A DNA stretch of 5,847 nt. It comes from an uncultured Syntrophobacteraceae bacterium. GTDB lineage: Bacteria > Desulfobacterota > Syntrophobacteria > Syntrophobacterales > Syntrophobacteraceae. The notes under the pieces are model-generated. The model did no database searches and was not told the origin of the DNA. It saw only the letters and a program-made list of their open reading frames with translations. Below, one piece after another: positions 1 to 5,799 of the stretch. Every line of letters begins with the position of its first letter. Position 1 is the stretch's first letter. The translations under genes were made by a program, and so were the position numbers. Where the stretch lies: assembly GCA_937889795.1 (NCBI GenBank), contig CALBZH010000338.1:1-5847 (forward strand), in the 5' to 3' direction.

Positions 1-328
1 AGCCGTTCACTGCTGCTATGACTGGTTTGGGTATCGCCCGGATGAGGTTGAGAAGCTGGCCGTGCGCGTCCAACAGTTCGAAATGAGCTTGTCCTTTGCC
101 GTATCCTTCGCCGTCTTTGGTTTTTTGGTCTCCACCGGTACAAAATGCCTTTTCACCCGCACCGGTGAGGATGACGACTCCCACGGTCTTGTCCGCCCAG
201 GCATCACGGATGGCCAAAAACATCTCTTCGAGTGTCAAAGCAGTAAAGGCGTTGTAGCGTTGCGGCCTGTTGATGGTGACCTTGGCAATGCCCTTTTGCT
301 TTTCGAATAGGATTTCCTTGAATTCCAT
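1..328 (-). CDS. badI: 2-ketocyclohexanecarboxyl-CoA hydrolase (BadI-like), N-terminal part, cut by the left window edge
   Basis: This is the first 109 residues of a crotonase-fold (enoyl-CoA hydratase superfamily) protein, reading leftward off the window. BadI opens the ring of 2-ketocyclohexane-1-carboxyl-CoA by hydrolysis to give pimeloyl-CoA, in the cytoplasm. Visible features are the N-terminal strand with INRPQRYNAF (residues 19-28), the oxyanion-hole segment AFCTGGDQ (61-68), and IPKPVIAAVNG at the break. The GGDQ signature is shared by BadI and by MenB (dihydroxynaphthoyl-CoA synthase), which both act on ring or ring-forming beta-keto acyl-CoA thioesters. I prefer BadI because a BadH-like gene lies directly upstream. 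The ATG at 326-328 has a GGGAG ribosome binding site 7 nt before it. The second half of the active site is outside the window, so MenB or another crotonase cannot be fully excluded. Confidence 0.8.
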   Translation of the reverse strand, partial: MEFKEILFEKQKGIAKVTINRPQRYNAFTALTLEEMFLAIRDAWADKTVGVVILTGAGEKAFCTGGDQKTKDGEGYGKGQAHFELLDAHGQLLNLIRAIPKPVIAAVNG

Positions 329-335
329 GAGGGTG

Positions 336-340
336 CTCCC
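336..340 (-). promoter_or_regulatory. Ribosome binding site of badI
   Basis: GGGAG on the minus strand, 7 nt upstream of the ATG at 326-328. It fixes the badI start in the 76-nt gap after badH. Confidence 0.6.
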
Positions 341-404
341 ATCGGTTTGAGTGGCTAATCTGACGACGCCGCCAGGGCTTTCGTCATGGTCCGTCGGTCG
401 AACC

Positions 405-1169
405 CTAGACCATGGTCAGCCCGCCGCTGACGCTGAGGACTTGTCCCGTGATGAAGCCGGCTTCCTCGGACGATAGAAAAGCGACCGCGCTTCCAATCTC
501 CTCCGGGGTTCCCATCCGTCTCAAGGGGATGATCTTTTCCATGCCCGCCCATATCTTCCGGTTCAGCTCGCTTTCCTGCTTCATCTCCTGAGCGAGGTGC
601 GTTTCCGTTGGGCCAGGACAGACGACATTGATCTTGACCCCGTGGCGCGCCAGCTCACGGGCCATGGATTTGCTGAAAGAGATGATTGCGCCCTTGGTGC
701 CGGCATAGACCGCTTCGCCGCTGCTGCCCACGCGCCCGGCGTCGGAGCCTATGGAAATGATTCTGCCGTCGTTGCGGGAAATCATGTCGTGCATCACCAC
801 GTAAACGCAGTTCAAGACCCCCTTGTAGTTGATGGCGATGATCTTCTCCCATAGATCCGGGGTCGTCTCGGAAAACGGCGCCATCTTGTCCCAACCCGCG
901 TTGTTGACGAGGATGTCGACCGGACCAAAGGTCTCATGGACCTTGTCCAGCATCCCTCTCACGGATTCGATCCTCGTGACGTCGGTTTGGATCGCAAGCG
1001 CTTTTCCACCTGCCGTCTCGATCTCCTGCGCCGTTCGTTGAGCCTCGTCGATCAGCAGATCCGCAATGCAGACAATCGCTCCTTGCCCGCTCAATACCCT
1101 CGCGATCCCTTCGCCGATTCCTCTACCGCCACCGGTAACAACGGCCACCTTCTCCTTGAGTGAGAACAC
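405..1169 (-). CDS. badH: 2-hydroxycyclohexanecarboxyl-CoA dehydrogenase (BadH-like SDR)
   Basis: A 254-residue classical short-chain dehydrogenase. BadH oxidises 2-hydroxycyclohexane-1-carboxyl-CoA to the 2-keto compound with NAD+, just before ring opening by BadI. The nucleotide-binding loop TGGGRGIG is at residues 12-19. Asp37 at the end of the second strand favours NAD over NADP. NNAG is at 89-92, and the catalytic tetrad is Asn114, Ser142, Tyr155 and Lys159. The stretches NNAGWD, RVGSSGEAVYA, NVVCPGPT and the C-terminal FITGQVLSVSGGLTM agree with my recollection of Rhodopseudomonas palustris BadH (about 255 residues), so this is more specific than a generic SDR call. The start is GTG at 1167-1169, five bases after a perfect AGGAGG. 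The gene lies 63 nt after the flavoprotein gene and 76 nt before badI, as in an operon. Substrate assignment is inferred from similarity and from the badI neighbour. Confidence 0.87.
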   Translation of the reverse strand: MFSLKEKVAVVTGGGRGIGEGIARVLSGQGAIVCIADLLIDEAQRTAQEIETAGGKALAIQTDVTRIESVRGMLDKVHETFGPVDILVNNAGWDKMAPFSETTPDLWEKIIAINYKGVLNCVYVVMHDMISRNDGRIISIGSDAGRVGSSGEAVYAGTKGAIISFSKSMARELARHGVKINVVCPGPTETHLAQEMKQESELNRKIWAGMEKIIPLRRMGTPEEIGSAVAFLSSEEAGFITGQVLSVSGGLTMV

Positions 1170-1174
1170 GGGAC

Positions 1175-1180
1175 CCTCCT
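1175..1180 (-). promoter_or_regulatory. Strong ribosome binding site of badH, supporting a GTG start
   Basis: Perfect AGGAGG on the minus strand with a 5-nt spacer to GTG at 1167-1169. No in-frame ATG lies nearby at the N-terminus, and the Rossmann strand begins at residue 8, so the GTG start is well supported. Confidence 0.8.
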
Positions 1181-1232
1181 AACTGAAATCTGATTGACAT
1201 GACGTGCTTCTAGTCTTGCTCGGGGGCTTGGG

Positions 1233-1865
1233 TTACCGGGATTCCTCCCTTCGCTCCCGCAGCCTCGTGACGACGTTGCGGCCAAGGGAGCGGCACAACA
1301 TCACCGTCAATTGATCTTCCATGACGTCCTTCTTCCAAGAAATCTTTCCGTCATCGATGGAGTCGAACATGGTTCCAAGCGGGCCGATGTTATAGATACC
1401 TGAAGACGGGTCTCTCGAATCGACCACACAAAGACCATGGGATTGAAGAAATCTCTCCAGAATAATCTGAGTCGTTTCCTGCCCCCCGTTCCGTAATCCA
1501 GCATGAGTCAATGCTCCTCCAATCTTACCTTCCAGGAGGTTTTTGCACATATGCATCCACCGAGAACGATCAATGAAAATTTTCATAAGACTTGTGACAT
1601 TGCAAAAATAGACAGGAGATCCGATAAGAATTGCATCCGCCGCAAACATCTTTTCTGCAATCGATGTCATATCATCGTCTTTGATGATGCATTCAGATCT
1701 GCGGAGGCACTTGTTGCAAGCCTTGCAAAGGCGGATCTTGCATTCGGCGAGCTCCAGAAGCGATGTCTCACCACCCGCTTTCTCCACTTCTTCTAGAGCT
1801 AACTTCAACATCGTGGCTGTATTTTGGTTGGGTCTATGACTACCGTTGATCGCCAATACTCTCAT
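1233..1865 (-). CDS. Iron-sulfur flavoprotein, flavodoxin-like / NADPH-dependent FMN reductase family
   Basis: A 210-residue flavodoxin-fold protein expected to bind FMN and a 4Fe-4S cluster and to act in one- or two-electron transfer in the cytoplasm. The FMN phosphate loop is INGSHRPNQNT (residues 6-16). A compact cysteine motif C-x2-C-x2-C-x5-C (Cys47, 50, 53, 59) matches the iron-sulfur flavoprotein family first described in Methanosarcina. GSPVYFCNVTSLMKIFIDR (82-100) is the isoalloxazine-binding and dimer segment. I chose ATG at 1863-1865 because GAAGGA lies 9 nt upstream and the first beta strand starts there; a GTG 24 nt upstream (1887-1889) would overlap that ribosome binding site. 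It is the first gene of the badH-badI transcription unit. The gene is clearly AT-richer than the right half (20 G+C in 60 bases at 1561-1620). The partner and physiological substrate are unknown; a link to alicyclic acyl-CoA oxidation is inference. Confidence 0.85.
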   Translation of the reverse strand: MRVLAINGSHRPNQNTATMLKLALEEVEKAGGETSLLELAECKIRLCKACNKCLRRSECIIKDDDMTSIAEKMFAADAILIGSPVYFCNVTSLMKIFIDRSRWMHMCKNLLEGKIGGALTHAGLRNGGQETTQIILERFLQSHGLCVVDSRDPSSGIYNIGPLGTMFDSIDDGKISWKKDVMEDQLTVMLCRSLGRNVVTRLRERREESR

Positions 1866-1874
1866 TGTCACACA

Positions 1875-1880
1875 TCCTTC
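1875..1880 (-). promoter_or_regulatory. Ribosome binding site deciding the flavoprotein start
   Basis: GAAGGA on the minus strand, 9 nt before ATG at 1863-1865. It lies inside the coding extension that would exist if GTG at 1887-1889 were used, which argues for the ATG. Confidence 0.6.
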
Positions 1881-2015
1881 TCTAATCACACAGATAACCT
1901 TTGAGCTTCATGGAGAGCATCTCTCTTTATTATGGACATCGTTTTCCGGTCTATCCGTTCGGAAATGAGGAAACGGGGTGTGTCGGCCCTTTTGGTGCAT
2001 TTAGATTAGCGTACG

Positions 2016-2037
2016 AATTATTGGATGTCCAATCATT
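2016..2037. promoter_or_regulatory. Imperfect palindrome, candidate operator
   Basis: The inner part ATTGGA-TG-TCCAAT (2020-2033) is a perfect 6-bp dyad with a 2-bp centre. Adding the flanks AAT and ATT across one mismatch gives 9 of 10 symmetric pairs over 22 bp. Length, symmetry and AT-rich promoter position suit a dimeric repressor of the TetR or MarR type, but no regulator gene is visible in the window. A second short palindrome, TTGCGCAA (2039-2046), follows directly. Confidence 0.4.
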
Positions 2038-2046
2038 ATTGCGCAA
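2017..2046 (-). promoter_or_regulatory. Candidate leftward sigma70-like promoter for the flavoprotein-badH-badI unit
   Basis: On the minus strand, TTGCGC (2041-2046) could serve as -35 and AATAAT (2017-2022, 5 of 6 matches to consensus) as -10, with an 18-nt spacer. The -35 matches only three of six bases. It would give a leader of roughly 145 nt before ATG 1865. The -10 lies inside the palindrome at 2016-2037, as expected for a repressible promoter. Another possible -10, CATAAT, lies closer to the gene near 1930 but has no good -35. Confidence 0.3.
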
Positions 2047-2060
2047 ATTTATCTGCTCTA

Positions 2061-2083
2061 CCTCTCGAAGAATCGAAAAGAGG
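2061..2083. repeat. Inverted repeat (hairpin)
   Basis: CCTCT (2061-2065) pairs with AGAGG (2079-2083), and the loop contains a further short TCGA/TCGA pairing. There is no U-tract on either side, so it is not a clear intrinsic terminator. Confidence 0.35.
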
Positions 2084-2087
2084 GGAG

Positions 2088-2130
2088 CCTGGGTTTTCGA
2101 GGGGGGATGCATGAAAACCGTGCGGCCAGG
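2088..2130. repeat. Two-part inverted repeat
   Basis: GGTTTTC (2092-2098) pairs perfectly with GAAAACC (2113-2119) across a 14-nt loop that includes a G6 run. CCTGG (2088-2092) can also pair with CCAGG (2126-2130), with the two stems sharing one base. Function is unknown; it could be RNA structure in a leader transcript or a protein-binding site. Confidence 0.4.
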
Positions 2131-2151
2131 GATTGCGGAAAGGGGCCTGTC

Positions 2152-2180
2152 GGATGGCCTTCGGAGAGGAAGGTCCGTCC
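2152..2180. repeat. Hairpin with internal loop
   Basis: GGCCTTC (2156-2162) pairs with GAAGGTC (2169-2175; one G-U pair in RNA) around the 6-nt loop GGAGAG. After a small internal loop the stem continues with GGA (2152-2154) and TCC (2178-2180). Confidence 0.35.
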
Positions 2181-2200
2181 TGTCCGCGGGCAATAGTGAC

Positions 2201-2215
2201 GGCAGGCTGCCTGCC
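2201..2215. repeat. Perfect GC-rich hairpin
   Basis: GGCAGG-CTG-CCTGCC forms a 6-bp GC-rich stem with a 3-nt loop, and the flanking bases of the loop extend the symmetry. No T-run follows, so a factor-independent terminator is not supported. Confidence 0.4.
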
Positions 2216-2292
2216 ACCACCTTGTGACCGGAGTGAATCTCGGCCCCGCCGCCGCACTGCCTTGCGGTTGCCTGCCTCGTCGTTGGCATTGC

Positions 2293-2321
2293 TTGACGGC
2301 CCAATGCTCCTGTTGCAAGAT
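2293..2321 (+). promoter_or_regulatory. Weak candidate rightward promoter for spmAB
   Basis: TTGACG (2293-2298; 5 of 6 to the -35 consensus) is followed after 17 nt by CAAGAT (2316-2321; 3 of 6, keeping A at position 2 and the last AT). It is the best sigma70-like pair I see in the GC-rich part and would place the structured element at 2350-2398 inside the leader RNA. Confidence 0.25.
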
Positions 2322-2349
2322 GGCCCCAAAGACCGCATCTGAATTCCGA

Positions 2350-2398
2350 CCGGTGAGGTGGTGCGAATCCACGGACAGGTGTCTCGTTTTCCCACCGG
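2350..2398 (+). ncRNA. Possible structured 5' leader element (three-way junction)
   Basis: CCGGTG (2350-2355) pairs with CACCGG (2393-2398). Enclosed are the hairpin GTGG-loop-CCAC (2358-2361 with 2369-2372, 7-nt loop TGCGAAT) and a small GAC/GTC hairpin (2374-2376 with 2381-2383). It ends 40 nt before the spmAB start. The piece GGTGCGAATCC recalls part of the cobalamin riboswitch core, but the rest of that core and the B12 box are absent. No known riboswitch class is recognised, and the fold may be fortuitous in GC-rich DNA. Confidence 0.25.
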
Positions 2399-2438
2399 AG
2401 AGGCGTCGACCCACGATCAAGGAGCGGACTGGCGCAGC

Positions 2439-3743
2439 ATGAATGTCATCTTCTTCGTCATGGCTTTGGTAGCGTTCTTGTCGGCTGCCTGGCAGCAGGT
2501 TCTCGGGACTGGCTCGGTCGAGCCCATGGCACCCATGGAGCGCCTCTCCAGAGCCATGGTGGAATCGGCGGGTGGGGCCGTCGATCTAGCCGTGAGTCTC
2601 ATCGGCGTCATGACGCTTTTTCTCGGTCTGATGAAAGTCGCCGAGGCGGGAGGGCTGCTGTCCATCATTTCCCGAGTCATCCGCCCGCTGATGGTGTGGC
2701 TCTTCCCTGATGTGCCGTCGGACCATCCCGCCATGGGGGCGATGATTCTGAACCTTTCGGCCAATGTCATGGGGTTGGGGAACGCCGCTACCCCCTTCGG
2801 CATTCGAGCGATGCAGGAGCTCGACAGGCTTAACCCGCATCCGGGCACGGCCACGAACGCCATGGTGCTCTTCATCGCCATTAACACGGCGAGCGTGACG
2901 CTGCTTCCGACGGGCGTGATCGCCCTTCGGGCGGCGGCGGGGTCGGCCAATCCGGCCGGCATCATGCCGACGACTTTGTTTGCCACCGTCTGTGCGACGT
3001 TGATCACCATTTTTGCGACTCGAGCGCTGCAGCGGTTTTTCCCTGTCTCCGGTGGAGCGGGTCGCTCGGATGCGGTCGCAGCGGTCGAGACGGAGCCGGC
3101 ACCCGAAACGGAGGTGTCGAAGGTGGTCGAGGACGGCACGGCGTCTTTTCCTCTGTGGGTAAGCCTCGTGGCTCTGGGCTGCGTGATCGGCGTCATCCCC
3201 CTCACGATTCTGTACGGGAAGAGCATCTCGCCCTGGATCATTCCGGGCCTGATGATGGCTTTCCTGGGATTCGGGGTGGCCAGGAAGGTGCGCATCTACG
3301 AGGTTTTCGTCGAAGGGGCCAAGGACGGGTTCCAGGTTGCGGTGAAGATCATTCCCTACCTGGTGGCGATCCTGGTTGCCATCGGGATGCTGCGGGCGAG
3401 CGGGGCGCTCGATGCGGTCGTCGGGAAGGTCGGCGGCTACACGGCGATGGTCGGCCTCCCTGCCGAAGGGCTTCTCATGGCGATCATGCGGTCGCTCTCC
3501 GGCTCGGGGGCTTACGGCGTCCTGGCCTCGATCATCCACAACCCGGCGATCGGCCCGGACAGCTACACGGGCTATCTGGTATCGACGCTCCAGGGGTCGA
3601 GCGAAACGACGTTCTACGTCCTCGCCGTCTACTTCGGGGCGGTGCAGGTGAAGCGGATCCGACATGCGCTGGCCGCGGGTCTGCTGGGCGATCTCGTCGC
3701 CGTGATCATGTCGGTGGCCATCTGCTGGTATCTGTACGGATGA
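2439..3743 (+). CDS. SpmA-SpmB fusion, nucleoside-recognition (Gate) domain membrane protein
   Basis: A 434-residue inner-membrane protein joining homologues of Bacillus SpmA and SpmB, which in sporeformers help dehydrate the spore core. The transport substrate is not established here. The SpmA half carries NLSANVMGLGNAATP (105-119), then an AINTASVTLLPTGVIALR segment and GSANP. A charged, Glu/Pro-rich linker lies around residues 205-235. The SpmB half has EGAKDGF (292-298) followed by IIPYLVAILVAIGMLRASG, then LSGSGAYGVL and QGSSETTFYVLAVYFG (385-400). Several hydrophobic helices are obvious, the first directly at the N-terminus (residues 2-17). That supports ATG at 2439 rather than the upstream in-frame GTG codons at 2358, 2361 and 2379, which would add a polar tail. 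The AAGGAG at 2419-2424 has an unusually long 14-nt spacer, so translation may be weak or structure-dependent. The synthetase gene starts 54 nt after the stop, probably in the same operon. Confidence 0.88.
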   Translation: MNVIFFVMALVAFLSAAWQQVLGTGSVEPMAPMERLSRAMVESAGGAVDLAVSLIGVMTLFLGLMKVAEAGGLLSIISRVIRPLMVWLFPDVPSDHPAMGAMILNLSANVMGLGNAATPFGIRAMQELDRLNPHPGTATNAMVLFIAINTASVTLLPTGVIALRAAAGSANPAGIMPTTLFATVCATLITIFATRALQRFFPVSGGAGRSDAVAAVETEPAPETEVSKVVEDGTASFPLWVSLVALGCVIGVIPLTILYGKSISPWIIPGLMMAFLGFGVARKVRIYEVFVEGAKDGFQVAVKIIPYLVAILVAIGMLRASGALDAVVGKVGGYTAMVGLPAEGLLMAIMRSLSGSGAYGVLASIIHNPAIGPDSYTGYLVSTLQGSSETTFYVLAVYFGAVQVKRIRHALAAGLLGDLVAVIMSVAICWYLYG

Positions 3744-3785
3744 ATCCAGCGCGCGCGGGTCTCTATTGCAGCAGTTCCACCTATT

Positions 3786-3789
3786 GGAG
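3786..3789 (+). promoter_or_regulatory. Ribosome binding site of the acyl-CoA synthetase, supporting a GTG start
   Basis: GGAG lies 8 nt before GTG at 3798-3800, within the 54-nt gap after spmAB. No terminator is visible in this gap. Confidence 0.6.
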
Positions 3790-3797
3790 TTAGAGTC

Positions 3798-5799
3798 GTG
3801 ACGGATGGTCCAGAGCCAAAAGAAACCCCCAGTCCTGCACCCGCAGTCTACGAGCGGCTGTTCACTCCGAGGAGCATTGCCGTTGTGGGCGCAAGCCACG
3901 ACCCGATGAAACCGGGGGGGCGGGTGATCAAGGCGATCCTGGAGCATGATTACCAGGGAGCCCTTTGGGCCGTGAACCCTAAGACGGGATCCATTCTTGG
4001 TCTGCCGACGTTCAAATCGATCGAAGCGCTTCCTGCTGCCCCCGACCTTGCGCTCATCGCCATTCCCGCGTCCCTGGTGGTCTCGGCCCTCAGGGACCTC
4101 GCTCGGAAGGGTGGACGGGCGGCCATCATCCTGACTTCGGGCTTTGGCGAAAAGGACGCCGCGGGCAAGCGGCTCGAGCAGGAAATGCTTCGAATTGCAC
4201 GGGATGCGGGCATGACGCTTATCGGCCCCAATTGCTCCGGCTTCATGACGCCGTGCTACAAAGGCAAGTTCGCCGGACTCGTTCCGACCTTGAAAGGAAG
4301 GGCCGTGGACTTCATCAGCGGCTCGGGGGCGACCGTGGACTATGTCATGGAGCAGGCGTCGGGGCGGGGCCTTTCCTTCGGCAGTGTCGTGAACCTGGGC
4401 AACTCGATCCAGATGGGCGTGGAAGATCTGCTTGCCCTCTACGATGAGCACTACGGGCCGGAGCACGCGAGGATCCTGATGCTGTACATGGAAACCGTCA
4501 AAAAGCCCGGCATGCTGCTCCGACATGCACGGAGCCTTCATCGAAAGGGCTGCATCCTGGTGGGGATCAAGTCCGGCGTGACCGAGGCGGGTCGCAAGGC
4601 AGCCGCCAGTCACACGGGCGCCATGGCCACCGACGACACGGCTGTTCAGGCTCTTTTCGAGAAGGCTGGGATCATTCGGGTGCGGAGCAAGGCAGAGCTC
4701 ATCGATGTGGCCTGCGTGCTGCACGCCGCTCGAGGTCCCCTGTCCGGGAAGCGGGCCTGCATCGTGACGGACGCCGGGGGGCCGGGAGTGATGCTTTCCG
4801 ATGAGCTGAGCCGGCTTGGCATCGAGCTTTCCGTTCTGTCCGACCGGACGCGGGACCTGCTCCGCACGATTTTGCCGCCCGAAAGCTCCGTGGCCAACCC
4901 GATCGACTGCCTGCCGTCCCGGACGGGCAAGCAGATCGAGTCGGTCCTTAAGGTTCTTGCCGAGCATGAGCGTGGGAACATCGACGTCATCGCCGTGATC
5001 ACGGGGGATTCGGGGATGTCCGACAACTGGGAGATCTACGAGGCGATCTTGAAAGCCATGCAGGAGAGCTCGATTCCGGTCATTCCCGTGTTGAGCTCGG
5101 CCATGACGTCAATGCGGCAGATCGCCCGGTTCAGCGAGACGGGAAGTGTTTATTTCCCCGATGAGGTTCAGCTGGGGGCGGCACTGGGGAAGGTTGCGAC
5201 CTGGAGCCCGCCCGACGATTCATGTCCCGTGATTGACGATTACAATCCGGGTGCGATCCGGACCGTTCTCGCCGGGCAAGAAGGAATGTTGACACCCGAC
5301 GCGGCTCTTTCCCTGCTTCGAGCAGCGGGATACCGTCTCCCGGGGCAGCGCTTCATAACGCGCGAGGAAGACCTTGGCGCCGTCTGTTCGGCCATCGGTT
5401 TCCCGCTGGTGCTGAAGGGGGTGGGGCCGTTGCACAAGAGCGATGTGGGTGGGGTTAGAACGGGGGTCCGCAATGCGGCCGAAGCGCGGGATGTCTGGCG
5501 GGAGCTCATGGCCATCGAGGGTGTCTCCGGGGTCCTGGTCCAGGAGCAGGTGGAAGGGACAGAGGTGATCCTCGGAGCCAGCCATGCGGGAGATTTCGGA
5601 CACCTGATCCTGTTCGGGCTCGGCGGGATTCACACCGAAGTGATGCAAGGCATCCGGTTTGCCCTCGCGCCGATCACTCGAAGCGAAAGCATCCGCATGA
5701 TTCGCTCGATCCGGGCTTTTCCTCTCCTTGAAGGCGTGCGGGGGGAGAGGGGGGTGTCGCTCGATCTTCTCGCGGACTACCTGATGCGTCTGGGACGAC
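3798..5799 (+). CDS. Acyl-CoA synthetase (ADP-forming), fused alpha-beta type, 3' end truncated by adapter
   Basis: This member of the acetate--CoA ligase (ADP-forming) family interconverts acyl-CoA + ADP + Pi and acid + CoA + ATP. After a Pro-rich start, the Rossmann-like CoA-binding domain spans about residues 20-155, with IAVVGAS (27-33) and GPNCSG (143-148). Two succinyl-CoA-ligase-like domains follow to about 455. AASHTGA contains His272, the expected phosphohistidine. The ATP-grasp domain begins near 497, with LHKSDVGGV (second conserved His, His546) and the GLGGIHTEV segment. Both histidines are present, so the enzyme should be active. Unusually, the loop normally read as SQSGALG is SGSGATV (174-180), and the usual NKADV-type motif reads NSIQMGVED. 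Only 667 residues are genomic; the family is usually about 700, so some 30-40 are missing. The apparent stop at 5832-5834 is adapter sequence. Substrate is unknown: acetyl-CoA, or an acid of the neighbouring alicyclic pathway, are both possible. Confidence 0.9.

Larger units (their letters stand above)
1866..2438. other. Divergent intergenic region without a convincing gene
   Basis: This stretch of 573 nt separates the leftward flavoprotein-badH-badI unit from the rightward spmAB-synthetase unit, so it should hold promoters for both. The left part, to about 2060, is AT-rich; from about 2080 it becomes GC-rich and several frames stay open on both strands. Their translations are Arg/Pro/Ser-rich, overlap each other and show no recognisable domain, so I read them as chance frames. 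It contains a palindrome (2016-2037), hairpins (2061-2083, 2088-2130, 2152-2180, 2201-2215) and a possible branched RNA (2350-2398), listed separately. Confidence 0.65.

Noticed and set aside
355..404. Short peptide frame ending just before badI, as a possible leader peptide
   Set aside because: It is only the tail of a frame that overlaps badH out of phase, with no separate ribosome binding site or attenuator-like structure.
2160..2216. RNase P RNA start, from GAGGAAGGTCCG resembling the conserved GAGGAAAGTCCG
   Set aside because: The conserved downstream elements (for example the ACAGAA segment) are not found in the following sequence.
2350..2398. tRNA or selenocysteine tRNA-like element
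   Set aside because: CCGGTGAGG resembles a tRNA-Sec D-arm and GTGG-TGCGAAT-CCAC resembles a T- or anticodon arm. However, no acceptor stem closes around them, and the loop bases required at the T-loop or anticodon are wrong.
1951..2420. Overlapping open frames of 108-120 codons on both strands of the intergenic region
   Set aside because: They are mutually overlapping, have atypical Arg/Ser/Pro-rich composition, show no good ribosome binding site or domain, and are best explained as chance frames in GC-rich DNA.
2341..2440. Cobalamin riboswitch
   Set aside because: GGTGCGAATCC fits the core GGTGnnAATCC, but the following CCCGC-ACTG element and the 3' B12 box are missing, and the downstream gene is not a B12-related one.
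3155..3793. Plus-strand open frame inside the end of spmAB
   Set aside because: It is Gly/Arg-rich, in a different frame from the well-conserved SpmB motifs, and has no family similarity that I recognise.
3744..3797. Terminator between spmAB and the synthetase, suggested by the GCGCGCGC run
   Set aside because: The alternating GC run has no suitable loop and no following T-tract; the gap is short and carries a ribosome binding site, as in an operon.
2586..4967. Very long open frame of 793 codons on the minus strand opposite spmAB and the synthetase
   Set aside because: It is Arg/His/Asp-rich with no recognisable domain and lies antisense to two clearly identified genes. Such frames are a by-product of codon bias in GC-rich genes.
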